Shown here piece after piece: positions 25,172 through 33,687 of a stretch of 64,000 bases of DNA. The stretch spans positions 9,531,001 to 9,595,000 of the forward strand of contig NZ_JACHMI010000001.1 in assembly GCF_014207985.1 (NCBI RefSeq), in the 5' to 3' direction. The notes below the pieces were generated by a model that was not told where the DNA came from, did not search any database, and worked only from the letters and a program-made list of their open reading frames with translations. Positions within the stretch are counted from its first letter, which is position 1. Each line of letters starts with the position of its first letter. Both the position numbers and the translations under genes were made by a program. This DNA comes from Nonomuraea rubra (GTDB lineage Bacteria; Actinomycetota; Actinomycetes; Streptosporangiales; Streptosporangiaceae).

Positions 25172-26358
25172 GGCCGCCACCACAGGCTCACCCGGGTGCC
25201 CCGGTCGCCGGAGAAGATCTCGGCGCCGCCGTTCGGCAGGGAGCGCATCGTGTCGAGGATCGAGCCGCGCACGCCGAACCGGTCGGGGGGTAAGCGGTGC
25301 TGGTCGAAGCCGCGGCCGGCGTCGGCGACCTCGACCACGATCTCGCCGTCGCGCCTGCCGGAGACGAGCTCGGCCTCGCGGACGCCGGCGTGCAGGGCGA
25401 CGTTCGCCAGGGCCTCGGTGACGGCGCGGGCGAAGCGCTCGGCGACGTCCCCCGGGACGGTCTCCGGGGTCAGGCGGCGCCGTACGTCGAGGCCGGCGGC
25501 CCGCTCCGCGACCTCGTCGAGCAGCGTGTCCAGGGCGATGGGGACGGAGCCGGCGTGCGGCTGGTCGCGCAGCTTCTCCAGCGCCGCCCGGTCGGTGGCG
25601 ACCTGGTCGCGCAGGGTGGGCGACGGCTCGTCGTAGGTGCCGAGGCCGACCATGGTGAGCGTGTGCAGCGAGGTCTCGTGGATGCTGGCGACCTGGCGCA
25701 GCTCGTCCTCGCGGCGCAGCCGTTCCACCATGAGGGAGATGCCGGCGCGCACGCTCTCCCGCAGGAAGGCGTCGGCCGAGGCGGCCGAGCGGCGCAGCAG
25801 CGTCATGAGCAGCACGATCGCGAGCAGCTGGACGAGGTGGATCCCGAGGGACCCGAAGATGTCGTGGGTGGGCGAGGCCAGCCGGATGCCGGCCGCGAAC
25901 GCCGCGGCGACGGCGAGCCCGACGGGGACCGCCACCTTGGGACGCCAGGTCACCCCGGCCATGACGACGGTCATCGTGACCAGCCCGTGGACCCAGCTCG
26001 ACCCCGTGACGAGCGCCTCCATCGGCACGAGGTGGACCTGTGCCAGGCAGAGCGCGACAGTGATGGCCACATCACCGGCCACCAGCCAGTGGGGCAGCAG
26101 CTCCTTGCGCCAGAACACGCGCACGTGCAGCAGCGTCCACACGAGGTGGATCAGCAGCATGGGCGCCAGCCACGAGGCCGAGACCGGTGGCACCGCCCCG
26201 AACAGGGCCGCCACGACCGCCACCGAGCCCACCGCGCTGCGCGCGCCGGCCCCCGTCCGCGCGACGGCCTTGGTCAGCTGCCTGGTGGCCGAGTCGTACC
26301 TGGTGTCGTGCGCGCTGTCGGATGTCGTGTCGTATCTCGTGGAGCCGGTGAGAGCCAT
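25168..26358 (-). CDS. Sensor histidine kinase, NarL-partner type (HisKA_3/HATPase), 396 aa
   Basis: About six membrane helices span residues 40-205. The dimerisation helix has the phosphoacceptor His in VASIHETSLHTLTMVG near residue 226. The ATPase domain shows an N-box EALANVALHAG and a G-box VADAGRGFD, with a short C-terminal GDRGTRVSLWW. The first 25 residues are an Asp/Ser/Thr-rich stretch with RYD repeated, so a later start is possible. It feeds the response regulator two genes downstream. The signal is unknown, and the intervening pseudokinase-like protein suggests a heteromeric sensor. Confidence 0.87.
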   Translation of the reverse strand: MALTGSTRYDTTSDSAHDTRYDSATRQLTKAVARTGAGARSAVGSVAVVAALFGAVPPVSASWLAPMLLIHLVWTLLHVRVFWRKELLPHWLVAGDVAITVALCLAQVHLVPMEALVTGSSWVHGLVTMTVVMAGVTWRPKVAVPVGLAVAAAFAAGIRLASPTHDIFGSLGIHLVQLLAIVLLMTLLRRSAASADAFLRESVRAGISLMVERLRREDELRQVASIHETSLHTLTMVGLGTYDEPSPTLRDQVATDRAALEKLRDQPHAGSVPIALDTLLDEVAERAAGLDVRRRLTPETVPGDVAERFARAVTEALANVALHAGVREAELVSGRRDGEIVVEVADAGRGFDQHRLPPDRFGVRGSILDTMRSLPNGGAEIFSGDRGTRVSLWWRP

Positions 26359-26673
26359 GAGCCGTCCGCACGCGATATGGGCACAGAATGGATCTCACGA
26401 TAATGGTTGAAAGAGCACGCGAAAGGGTTTCCTCCGCGCATGTCGCGGTTTTTGCGATGACGCGTGGCGTCGTGGGCCTCATGTGTCGTCTACCTCGGCT
26501 CTGCTGCGGTGGTCCCGCCCCACCCGAACCCTGTCCCGCGCCCCGCCCCGCGGCATGACGGCTGATCGGCCGTCAGGGTGCTACGACGGCCGAACGGCCG
26601 TCAGCCGCGTCCTGTTCCGAGAGCGTGTACTAGGACGCGATGTGCCGCGGGGATCGCGGTGGGAGGGGACCTC
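26359..26673. other. Intergenic region between divergent kinase and PP2C-like genes
   Basis: This 315-bp gap holds no convincing gene. It should carry the promoters for both flanking units. Its only clear structure is the pair of inverted repeats at 26556-26602. Confidence 0.6.
26556..26602. repeat. Two tandem inverted repeats (GACGGCyG-n2-CGGCCGTC)
   Basis: TGACGGCTGATCGGCCGTCA (26556-26575, one mismatched pair) and GACGGCCGAACGGCCGTC (26585-26602, perfect 8-bp arms) share arms and are spaced 28 bp centre to centre. They lie 70-120 bp upstream of the PP2C-like gene. Operator sites for one dimeric regulator, or paired RNA hairpins, are both possible. Confidence 0.6.
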
Positions 26674-27423
26674 ATGACGGTGTTCGTGATCACGTTCCTG
26701 CTGGGCTGCCTGTCCGTCATGACGGTCAGGGGCAGGCGGGGGAACTGGCCGGCCGGGATGCCGGTGGCACGGCCGCGGCTGGTGGCGGTGGGGGGCACGT
26801 ACGAGGGCGGGCAGGGGCGGCCGTCCGACGCGTACGTCGTCCAGGAGCGGCTGATCGCGGCGGCCCGGGGCGTGGGCGGCGGGGAGTCCGCCCACGCGGC
26901 CGCCGCTCTGGCACTCGGCGCGGTCGTCGCGGCACGCCCGCAGCACGGCGAGGAGGGGCTGGACGAGTGCGCGCGGGCGGCGCGCCGCGCCGTCGAGGCC
27001 GCGGCCCCGCGCGACCCGGCCGTCCCCGCGCCGGCCAGCACCCTGGACCTGGTCGTGCTGGAGCGGGCGGAGAACCCGCGGCTGCGCTTCGCGCACGTGG
27101 GCGACGGCGAGATCTGGCTCTGCCCGAGGGGCGGGGAGCCGCACCGGCTGACGACGCCGCACGTGCCCGGCGACGGCCCGCCCCCGAGCGGGTCCGGCCT
27201 GGCGTCGGCGCCGGAGATCGGCATCGTGGCGCTGCGCCCCGGCGACCGGGTGGCGATCGTCACCGGCGGGGCGATCAAGGCGCTGGGCACGGCTCGGATG
27301 AGCGAGCTGTTCACCGGAGGCGCGTCGCCGGCGGCCTGCCTGGACCGGATGTACGACGAGATGGCCGCCGTGGAGCCGAAGGATGACGCGACAGTGATCA
27401 TCGCCGAATTCGTGACAGCGTGA
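26674..27423 (+). CDS. Degenerate PP2C-like phosphatase domain protein with N-terminal membrane segment, 249 aa
   Basis: A short N-terminal hydrophobic helix (VFVITFLLGCLSVMTV) precedes a PP2C-fold domain. Late motifs are present: RFAHVGDGEIWL near residue 140, corresponding to the GDS/R strand, and the C-terminal metal-binding DDATVIIAEF. The early metal-binding DGMGG motif and the RxxNxD segment are not recognisable, so phosphatase activity is doubtful. GGAGGGG precedes ATG 26674. The DUF574-type methyltransferase gene follows after 25 bp. Its partner is unknown. Confidence 0.65.
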   Translation: MTVFVITFLLGCLSVMTVRGRRGNWPAGMPVARPRLVAVGGTYEGGQGRPSDAYVVQERLIAAARGVGGGESAHAAAALALGAVVAARPQHGEEGLDECARAARRAVEAAAPRDPAVPAPASTLDLVVLERAENPRLRFAHVGDGEIWLCPRGGEPHRLTTPHVPGDGPPPSGSGLASAPEIGIVALRPGDRVAIVTGGAIKALGTARMSELFTGGASPAACLDRMYDEMAAVEPKDDATVIIAEFVTA

Positions 27424-27448
27424 CAGTCGCCTGACTTAAGATCGCCAT

Positions 27449-28240
27449 GTGAGCGCACCACACGGCATCAACCCGAACATTCCGCACTCCGCCCGGGTCT
27501 ACGACTACTGGCTCGGCGGAAAGGACAACTTCGAGGCCGATCGCCGGGTGGCCGAGCAGACCATGGCCGCGGTGCCGGGCATCCGCGAGAGCGCCAGGAA
27601 CAACCGCGCCTTCCTCGGCCGGGCGGTGCGCCACCTGGCCGGCCTCGGCGTGCGGCAGTTCCTCGACCTGGGCACCGGCATCCCCAGCCAGGGCAACACC
27701 CACGAGGTCGCGCAGGAGCAGGCGCCGGAGTCGCGGGTCGTCTACGTCGACAACGACCCGATCGTCATGGCGCACGCCAGAGCCCTCCTGACCAGCACGC
27801 CCGAGGGCAGGACCGCCTACATCGAGGCCGACGTCCGCGAGCCGCGCTCGATCCTGGAGCACCCCGACGTGCTGGCCACCCTCGACTTCACCCAGCCGAT
27901 CGCGCTGGTCATGGTCGCGATCCTGATGCACATCCCCGACGCCGACGACCCCGAGCGGCTGGTCAAGGCGTACGCGCAGGCCTTGCCGCCGGGCAGCTAC
28001 CTGGTGCTCAGCCACCTGACGCTCGACCTCCTGCCGCGGCAGGTGGCCGACGACTACCTGGAGGCCACCCGGTCGCAGGCGATGCACCGCACGCCGCGGA
28101 CCGGAGAGCAGATCGCCCGCTACTTCGAGGGCTTCGACCTGGTGGAGCCCGGCCTGGTGGCGGTCTCCAAGTGGCACGACGAGCCGCTCTTCCCCGACGA
28201 GACGGCCTGGATGTACGCCGGGGTGGGGCGCAAGCGCTAG
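27449..28240 (+). CDS. SAM-dependent methyltransferase, DUF574/Methyltransf_19 family, 263 aa
   Basis: The family opening IPHSARVYDYWLGGKDNFEADR (residues 10-31) is diagnostic of this actinomycete-specific group. FLDLGTGIPSQGNTHEVAQ (about 70-88) is the SAM-binding loop, and YVDNDPIVMAHARALL binds the cofactor ribose. Such proteins occur in many paralogues in Streptomyces and relatives and have no settled substrate. No ribosome site is visible before GTG 27449. TAAGAT 6 bases upstream, with GTGACA 19 bp before that, suggests a leaderless transcript. Confidence 0.9.
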   Translation: MSAPHGINPNIPHSARVYDYWLGGKDNFEADRRVAEQTMAAVPGIRESARNNRAFLGRAVRHLAGLGVRQFLDLGTGIPSQGNTHEVAQEQAPESRVVYVDNDPIVMAHARALLTSTPEGRTAYIEADVREPRSILEHPDVLATLDFTQPIALVMVAILMHIPDADDPERLVKAYAQALPPGSYLVLSHLTLDLLPRQVADDYLEATRSQAMHRTPRTGEQIARYFEGFDLVEPGLVAVSKWHDEPLFPDETAWMYAGVGRKR

Positions 28241-28340
28241 CCGCGAACCTGAGCGCGTTCACAGGTAGCGCCGCGCCCTCTTCGCGCGGGCCGTTTAAGG
28301 TGCAAGCTGTGTATCGGATCGGGGACGACAGGACCGCGGC

Positions 28341-29330
28341 GTGAGCACCGCGGTCGGCATCGAGCAGGCCGAGTCCGGCGACCGGCCGAGGCCGAAGAGG
28401 CGGCGCAGGCGATGGTTCTCCTGGACGGTCGCCGTGCTGCTGGCCGTGTGGGCCGTCATCAGGGCCGGCGGCTGGGAACAGGGCACGCTCCTCGTCCAGC
28501 TCGTGACCGTGACGCCGTACGGCGCGGCGCTGGCGGCGCTGACCGCGCTGGTGGCGCTGCTGCGGCGCAACCGCTGGGCGGCGCTGATCGCCGCGCTCGC
28601 GTGCGCGGCGATGGTCGCGGCGCTGGTGCCGCGGACGTTCGCCGCCGAGCAGCCCGCGGCCGGGGGCCCGGTGCTGCGGGTGCTGACGATCAACCTGTTC
28701 ACCAAGGGTGACGCGCAGGCCGTGGTGGACCTCGTGCGCCGCCACGACGTCGATGTGCTCAGCGCCCTGGAGCTGACCCACGCCGGGGCCGAGGTGCTGG
28801 ACGCGGCCGGGTTGAAGCAGCTCATGCCCCACCGGGTGCTGCAGCCGGAGTCCGACGCGCTCGGCAGCGGCATCTACTCCAGGCATCCGGTGACGGAGCT
28901 GCCGGGCCTGTTCCAGGTGATCGGGCACAACATGCCGGCGGCCGCCGTGACGCTGCCCGGGGGCGGCAAGGTGGAGTTCGTCGCCGTGCACCCGAGGCCC
29001 CCGCTGGGGCCCAAGGAGGCGGAGTGGAACGCCTCGCTGCGGGCCCTTCCCCCCGCCTCGCCGTCGGTGGTGCGGGTGCTGGCCGGCGACTTCAACGCCA
29101 CCCTCGATCACCGGGCCTTCCGCGACCTGCTGGGCCGAGGGTACGTGGACGCGGCCGAGCAGGTGGGCAAGGGGCTGACGCCGACGTGGCCGAGCTCCCG
29201 GGCGATCCCGCCGATCATCGCCATCGACCACGTGGTGGCGGACCGGCGGGTGGCGGTGAACCGGGTGGACATCCTGAACGTGCCCAGCACCGACCACCGC
29301 GCCGTCTTCGCCGAGCTGCGCCTGCCCTGA
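28341..29330 (+). CDS. Endonuclease/exonuclease/phosphatase (EEP) family membrane protein, 329 aa
   Basis: A basic N terminus (PKRRRRRW) precedes three membrane helices (about residues 28-100). An EEP catalytic domain facing outward follows. LRVLTINLF, the metal-binding Glu in LSALELTHAG, AGDFNATLDH and the catalytic STDHRAVFAEL are visible in the expected order. Related actinomycete proteins are annotated as exported phosphodiesterases or phosphatases of unknown substrate. GTG 28341 has a weak AGGA upstream. It converges on the GH43 gene with a 6-bp gap. Confidence 0.87.
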   Translation: MSTAVGIEQAESGDRPRPKRRRRRWFSWTVAVLLAVWAVIRAGGWEQGTLLVQLVTVTPYGAALAALTALVALLRRNRWAALIAALACAAMVAALVPRTFAAEQPAAGGPVLRVLTINLFTKGDAQAVVDLVRRHDVDVLSALELTHAGAEVLDAAGLKQLMPHRVLQPESDALGSGIYSRHPVTELPGLFQVIGHNMPAAAVTLPGGGKVEFVAVHPRPPLGPKEAEWNASLRALPPASPSVVRVLAGDFNATLDHRAFRDLLGRGYVDAAEQVGKGLTPTWPSSRAIPPIIAIDHVVADRRVAVNRVDILNVPSTDHRAVFAELRLP

Positions 29331-29336
29331 CCCCCG

Positions 29337-30863
29337 TCAGCCGCCTGGGGCGGACTCTTGGTCGCCGGGAGCGGGCTCGTAGTCGAACCAGTCGAAGGCG
29401 ACGCTGCCGGCCGTGACGTACATGCCGGCGACCCGCCCGGTGAAACCGCCGGCGACCTGCGTGGCGACGTACCGGCCGTCCAGCTCGGCGAGCACCTGCC
29501 CGTCCACGGAGAAGGCGATCGTGTCGGGGCCGCCCGCGCCGACGCCCAGGGCCTCGGTGGCCGGGGCGGTCACGGAGGGCGGGAGCAGGTCCGTCGTGCG
29601 GAAGGCCAGGGTGAGAGTGACGGGGCCGGCCGGCACCGGCCGCTCGGCCACGCACTGCCGTACCGGCCCGATGCGGGCGATCACCCGCGCCGTTCCCTCG
29701 CCCACCTCCAGGTCGTAGTGGTGGGCCTCGTCCATGCGGACCGACAGCCCGCCCGTGCCGGACCCCGGGTCGAGGCGGGCGCTGACGCGGCAGTCGGGAT
29801 GTTGCTGCCGTCGGCCGACGAACGTGCACCCGGGCCGGTCGAGCGTCGGGCCGGTGGCGTGCAGGGTGAGCGAGCCGGCTCGTTCCGTCAGCGACCAGGA
29901 GCCCTCGGGGCGGGTGCGGGGCGAGATCCAGTACGGGGCCAGCGTGCCGGCGTCGAAGTCGTCCCGCGACGGCGCCGGCGGGAACGGGTGCCAGGCGGCG
30001 GGCGCCGGATGCCGTTCGAGTACCGGGCCCGCGACGGGCCAGCCGTCCCGCCACTCGACCGGCACCAGGAACGTCTCCCGCCCCAGCACGTGGAAGCCCG
30101 GGGTGTGCCCGCGCGGCCGGGTGCCGAGCAGCACCATCCACCACGTCCCGTCGGCGGCCTGCACGAGGTCGGCGTGGCCGGTGCACTGGATCGGCAGGTC
30201 GGTGCTGCGGTGGGACAGGATCGGGTTCGCCGGCGCTGGCTCGAACGGGCCGCGCGGCGAGCGGGCGCGCGCGATCGAGACGGCGTGCCCCCGGTCGGTG
30301 CCGCCCTCGGCGATCATCAGGTACCACCACTCGCCGACGTGGTAGAGGTGCGGCGCCTCGGGCCACTGCAGCCCGGTGCCCGACCAGGTCGGGAACGGCC
30401 CCTCCAGCACCTTGCCCGTCTCCGGGTCGATGCGTGCCAGGTTCACCCCTGACGTGGCGCACCAGCACGAGCCGTCCTCGTCCCACGCCAGGTCGGGATC
30501 GACGCCCGGCAGGTCGATCCAGACCGGGTCCGACCACGGGCCCTCGGGGCGGGCGGCGCTGACGATGAAGTTGCCGCGGTCGCTCACGTTCGTGTCGACC
30601 AGGTAGAACCGGCCGTCGTGGTGGCGCAGCGTGGGCGCGAAGACGCCGCCCGACGCCGCGGTCGCGGGCGGCAGCCTGAGCTGCCCGGGCCGGTCCAGCG
30701 CGTTGCCGATCTGCCGCCAGTGCACCAGGTCGCGGCTGTGGAAGATCGGGATGCCGGGGAAGTACTCGAAGCTGGAGCAGGCGAGGTAGTAGTCCTCGCC
30801 GACCCGGCACACGCTCGGGTCCGGGTGGAAACCGCCGAGCACCGGGTTGTCGTAGGTCCGCAC
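29337..30863 (-). CDS. Glycoside hydrolase family 43 (beta-xylosidase/arabinofuranosidase type), 508 aa
   Basis: The five-bladed propeller catalytic domain begins at once with NPVLGGFHPDPSVCRVGEDYY, where the Asp of HPDPS is the general base. VDPDLAWDEDGS carries the pKa-modulating Asp, and WPEAPHLYH the acid Glu. A C-terminal beta-sandwich (about residues 310-505) matches the GH43 beta-xylosidase C2 domain. No signal peptide is present, so it acts inside the cell on imported oligosaccharides. GTG 30863 follows GGAGG and is 2 bp from the GH3 stop, so the two form an operon. Confidence 0.92.
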   Translation of the reverse strand: MRTYDNPVLGGFHPDPSVCRVGEDYYLACSSFEYFPGIPIFHSRDLVHWRQIGNALDRPGQLRLPPATAASGGVFAPTLRHHDGRFYLVDTNVSDRGNFIVSAARPEGPWSDPVWIDLPGVDPDLAWDEDGSCWCATSGVNLARIDPETGKVLEGPFPTWSGTGLQWPEAPHLYHVGEWWYLMIAEGGTDRGHAVSIARARSPRGPFEPAPANPILSHRSTDLPIQCTGHADLVQAADGTWWMVLLGTRPRGHTPGFHVLGRETFLVPVEWRDGWPVAGPVLERHPAPAAWHPFPPAPSRDDFDAGTLAPYWISPRTRPEGSWSLTERAGSLTLHATGPTLDRPGCTFVGRRQQHPDCRVSARLDPGSGTGGLSVRMDEAHHYDLEVGEGTARVIARIGPVRQCVAERPVPAGPVTLTLAFRTTDLLPPSVTAPATEALGVGAGGPDTIAFSVDGQVLAELDGRYVATQVAGGFTGRVAGMYVTAGSVAFDWFDYEPAPGDQESAPGG

Positions 30864-30865
30864 GT

Positions 30866-33250
30866 TCAGCCCTCCAGGAGGCGGGTTCGGGTGGTGAGGC
30901 GGCGCGCGCCGCGCAGCTCGCGGGCCTCGCCGGTGAGCCTGATGGCCTGGCGCAGCGGCGGCTCGTCCGCCGACGGGCCGGCGGCGAGCGTGATGAGGCC
31001 CGGCTCGACGATGCGGCGCAGCTCGACGCCGGTGTAGGAGAACGCGTCGGCCGGCACGCCGAACGTCACCACGCGGCTCTCCCCCGGCTCCAGCGGCACC
31101 CTGGCGAACCCGATGAGCTGGACGGCGGGCCTGGCGACCTGCGCGACCGGGTCGGAGGCGTAGAGCTGCACCACCTCCTCGGCGGGCCTGGCGCCGGCGT
31201 TGCGCACGGTCACCGACACCTCGATCTCGCCGTCCACGGGGCACTCCGCGAGGTCGGTGGCCATCGCGACGTACTCGATGGGCGAGTACGACAGCCCGTG
31301 CCCGAACGCGTACGCCGGCGTCGGGTCGAGCACCGTGATGCCCTCGGCCTTCCTGCCCAGGGGCGGCTGGAGGTAGGTGGAGGGGTTGATGGCCGGCGAG
31401 GCGGGGATCTGGACGGGCAGCCGCCCCGACGGGTTCACCCGGCCGCTGAGCACGCCGGCCAGCGCCGCGCCGCCCTCCACGCCGGGGAGGAACGCCTGGA
31501 TCGCCGCCGCGACCCGATCCTTGTACGGCCCCAGCGCGTACGGCCGCCCGGACACCACCACGAGCACCGTCGGCGTGCCGGTGGCCAGCACCGCCTCGAC
31601 CAGGTCCGGCTGGAGGCCGGGCAGCCGCAGGTCCGCCGCGTCGCAGCCCTCGCCCGAGGTGCCGCCGCCGAACAGCCCGGCCCGGTCGCCGACGAACAGC
31701 AGCGCCAGGTCGCACCCTCCGGCCAGCTCGGCCGCCCGTCCGATGCCCGAGCGGTCGTCGCCCATCACGTCGGCCCCGACCGCGTGGCGCAGGTCGGCGT
31801 GCGGGAACTCCTGCGCCAGCCGTTCCCTGACGGAGGGGATCGGCAGGCCCATGCCGTGCTCGGGGTAGCGGTCGAGGACGTGGTTGGGGAAGGCGTAGCA
31901 GCCCAGCAGCGTGCGCGGGTCGTCGGCGCACGGCCCGATGACCGCGACGCGGGAGGTGGTGGCCGGGTCGAGGGGCAGGACGCCGGCGGGGTTGCCGAGC
32001 AGGACGATGGAACGTTCCGCGACGGTGGCGGCGAGGCGGCGGTTGCGCGGGCTGTCCACGTCCAGGTTCGGGTCCAGGTTCGGGTCCAGGTTCAGGTCCA
32101 GGTTCACCGGCTCGCCCGCGGTACCGGCGTGCGGGAGGGCGGCCGGGTCGCCGTCGAGGAGGCCGAGCTCGATCTTCTGCCGCAGGACCCGCCGCACCGA
32201 CCCGTCCACCAGCGCCTCGTCCACCCGCCCCGCGCGGACGTGGCCCACCAGGTGCTCGCCGTAGGCATGGGTCTCGGGCAGCTCGACGTCGATGCCCGCC
32301 AGCATGGCCAGCGCCCCCGCCGCCGGCAGGTCCTCGGCCACCCCGTGCATGGACGCCAGGAACGGGATCGCCCAGTAGTCGGCCACCACCGTCCCCTCGA
32401 AGCCCCACTCGTCGCGCAGCACCCGGCGCAGCAGGTGCGGGTCCGCGCTGACGGGCACGCCGTCGAGGTCGTTGTAGGCGCCCATCACCGAGCGTGCCCC
32501 GCCCTCGCGCAGGGCAGTCTCGAACGGCGGCAGGATCACGTCGGCCAGCTCCCGCGGACCGATGCTGGCCGGCGCCTGGTTGCGGCCCGCGCGGGAGGCC
32601 GCGTACCCGGCGAAGTGCTTGAGCGTGGCGATGATCCCGGCGCCCTCCAGGCCGCGCACGTACGCCGCGCCGAGCTGCCCCACCAGGTACGGGTCCTCGC
32701 CCAGCGTCTCCTCGACCCGTCCCCAACGGTAGTCGCGCACCACGTCCAGGACGGGCGAGAGGCCCTGGTGCACCCCGGCGGCGCGCAGGTCGGCGCCGAT
32801 CGCCGCGGCCATGCGCTCGATCAGGCCGGGGTCGAAGGTGGCCGCCCAGGCCAGCGGCGTCGGGTACGCGGTGGCCCCGTACGTGGCGAACCCGGTCAGG
32901 CACTCCTCGTGCGCGATCGCCGGGATGCCGTGCCGGTTGGCGGCCATCACCTGCTCCTGCATGGAGCGCAGGCGGGCCGCGCCCTCGGCGGGGCTCAGGG
33001 GCGCGGTGCCGTAGACGCGGGTGAGGTGCCCGAGCCCGTAGCGCAGCCGCTCCGCCAGGCCGCCGGCCACGACGAAGCGATCTTGCAGGGGGGCGACGTT
33101 GCCGGGCTCGTCGCTCTGGATCCAGACGGCTCCGAGCTGGGCCACCTTCTCCTCGAGGGTGAGCTCGGCCAGCAGGCTCTCCACCCGTTCCTCGGTCGTA
33201 CGGGCGGCGTCCTGCCAGGGGGCGAGGCCCTGCGCGTTGACAGATGTCAT
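30866..33250 (-). CDS. Glycoside hydrolase family 3 beta-glycosidase (probable beta-xylosidase/glucosidase), 794 aa
   Basis: All three domains of long GH3 enzymes are present: a TIM barrel, an alpha/beta sandwich, and a fibronectin-like C-terminal domain (FSYTGVEL, VTVRNAGARPAEEV). The nucleophile Asp lies in GTVVADYWAIPF, the GH3 SDW-type motif. HFAGYAASRAGRNQAPASIG is the substrate loop. No secretion signal is seen. ATG 33250 with GAAGGT upstream is my start. An Asn/Asp/Leu repeat of about 15 residues sits between domains. With the GH43 gene it probably degrades xylo- or arabino-oligosaccharides, behind GAAAnTTTC boxes. Confidence 0.92.
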   Translation of the reverse strand: MTSVNAQGLAPWQDAARTTEERVESLLAELTLEEKVAQLGAVWIQSDEPGNVAPLQDRFVVAGGLAERLRYGLGHLTRVYGTAPLSPAEGAARLRSMQEQVMAANRHGIPAIAHEECLTGFATYGATAYPTPLAWAATFDPGLIERMAAAIGADLRAAGVHQGLSPVLDVVRDYRWGRVEETLGEDPYLVGQLGAAYVRGLEGAGIIATLKHFAGYAASRAGRNQAPASIGPRELADVILPPFETALREGGARSVMGAYNDLDGVPVSADPHLLRRVLRDEWGFEGTVVADYWAIPFLASMHGVAEDLPAAGALAMLAGIDVELPETHAYGEHLVGHVRAGRVDEALVDGSVRRVLRQKIELGLLDGDPAALPHAGTAGEPVNLDLNLDPNLDPNLDVDSPRNRRLAATVAERSIVLLGNPAGVLPLDPATTSRVAVIGPCADDPRTLLGCYAFPNHVLDRYPEHGMGLPIPSVRERLAQEFPHADLRHAVGADVMGDDRSGIGRAAELAGGCDLALLFVGDRAGLFGGGTSGEGCDAADLRLPGLQPDLVEAVLATGTPTVLVVVSGRPYALGPYKDRVAAAIQAFLPGVEGGAALAGVLSGRVNPSGRLPVQIPASPAINPSTYLQPPLGRKAEGITVLDPTPAYAFGHGLSYSPIEYVAMATDLAECPVDGEIEVSVTVRNAGARPAEEVVQLYASDPVAQVARPAVQLIGFARVPLEPGESRVVTFGVPADAFSYTGVELRRIVEPGLITLAAGPSADEPPLRQAIRLTGEARELRGARRLTTRTRLLEG
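32061..32106 (-). repeat. 12-bp tandem repeat, about 3.8 copies, in the GH3 gene
   Basis: The plus-strand unit TCCAGGTTCGGG repeats with one variant base and encodes Asn-Leu-Asp-Pro/Leu units in the enzyme. It lies in the linker before NRRLAATVAERS, a spot that tolerates length change. Slippage expansion is likely. Confidence 0.8.
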
Positions 33251-33339
33251 GGTTGCGACCTTCGAGAGATTCATCCCGATCAATTAAGCCGGGACTTTAG
33301 GGGGCGGCCGCAAACTCGTCAAGAATATTTCGAGACCAT

Positions 33340-33354
33340 ACCGAAAATTTCGGT
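33340..33354. promoter_or_regulatory. GAAAnTTTC inverted repeat (site 1) upstream of GH3-GH43
   Basis: ACCGAAAATTTCGGT is an inverted repeat with 7-bp arms around one central base, 90 bp upstream of the GH3 start. GAAAnTTTC repeats of this kind are known from promoters of actinobacterial xylan-utilisation genes bound by BxlR/XlnR-type regulators. No such regulator is encoded nearby. Confidence 0.6.
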
Positions 33355-33428
33355 GCCACCTTTCTGGAACGCCGGAAGAACTTCTCCAGCATCCCCTCTG
33401 ACCAGCGGCCATGCTCGATCAGTGCCGG

Positions 33429-33439
33429 TGAAACTTTCA
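33429..33439. promoter_or_regulatory. GAAAnTTTC inverted repeat (site 2) upstream of GH3-GH43
   Basis: TGAAACTTTCA has 5-bp arms around a central C and matches the core of site 1, about 87 bp further upstream. Two cores in one 245-bp gap make chance less likely. Confidence 0.5.
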
Positions 33440-33449
33440 GGAAACAGAA

Positions 33450-33478
33450 GCGCCCGCCCCCGTGCGGGGAGCGGGCGC
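33450..33478 (-). terminator. Hairpin terminator behind the DUF397 gene
   Basis: GCGCCCGC pairs with GCGGGCGC, extended by CCCCG/CGGGG with a single bulged A and a two-base loop. It begins 18 bp past the DUF397 stop on the minus strand and would insulate the GH3 promoter from it. Confidence 0.7.
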
Positions 33479-33495
33479 CGTCGTGCTGCGGAAGG

Positions 33496-33687
33496 TCAGG
33501 CCACGTTGCTCTCCTCGGCCTGGCGGTTGAGCGTTTCGAGGTCGAACGCGCCGGACTTGACGGCCGCGGTGAACGCCTCCCAGTCACGGCGGGGAACTTC
33601 CAGCACCGTGTCCGGGTTGTCCGCGTGGATGACCTCCACGTGGTCGTTGATCCGCTTCGCCGCGACGCGGCTGGCGTCGTGTGACAT
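33496..33687 (-). CDS. DUF397-like small protein, 63 aa
   Basis: The sequence runs from MSHDASRVAAKRINDHVEVI to EESNVA. VEVIHADNPDTVLEVPRRDW and AFTAAVKSGAFD match the C-terminal strand-helix pattern of DUF397 proteins. Those usually accompany an XRE-type HTH regulator in actinomycetes; no XRE gene is adjacent here. A good ribosome site (GAGAGGAG) fixes ATG 33687. It is cytoplasmic with no signal, and its function is unknown. Confidence 0.75.
   Translation of the reverse strand: MSHDASRVAAKRINDHVEVIHADNPDTVLEVPRRDWEAFTAAVKSGAFDLETLNRQAEESNVA

Noticed and set aside
26483..26677. A 64-codon plus-strand frame before the PP2C-like gene
   Set aside because: Composition is random-looking, there is no ribosome site, and it crosses both inverted repeats and the downstream start.
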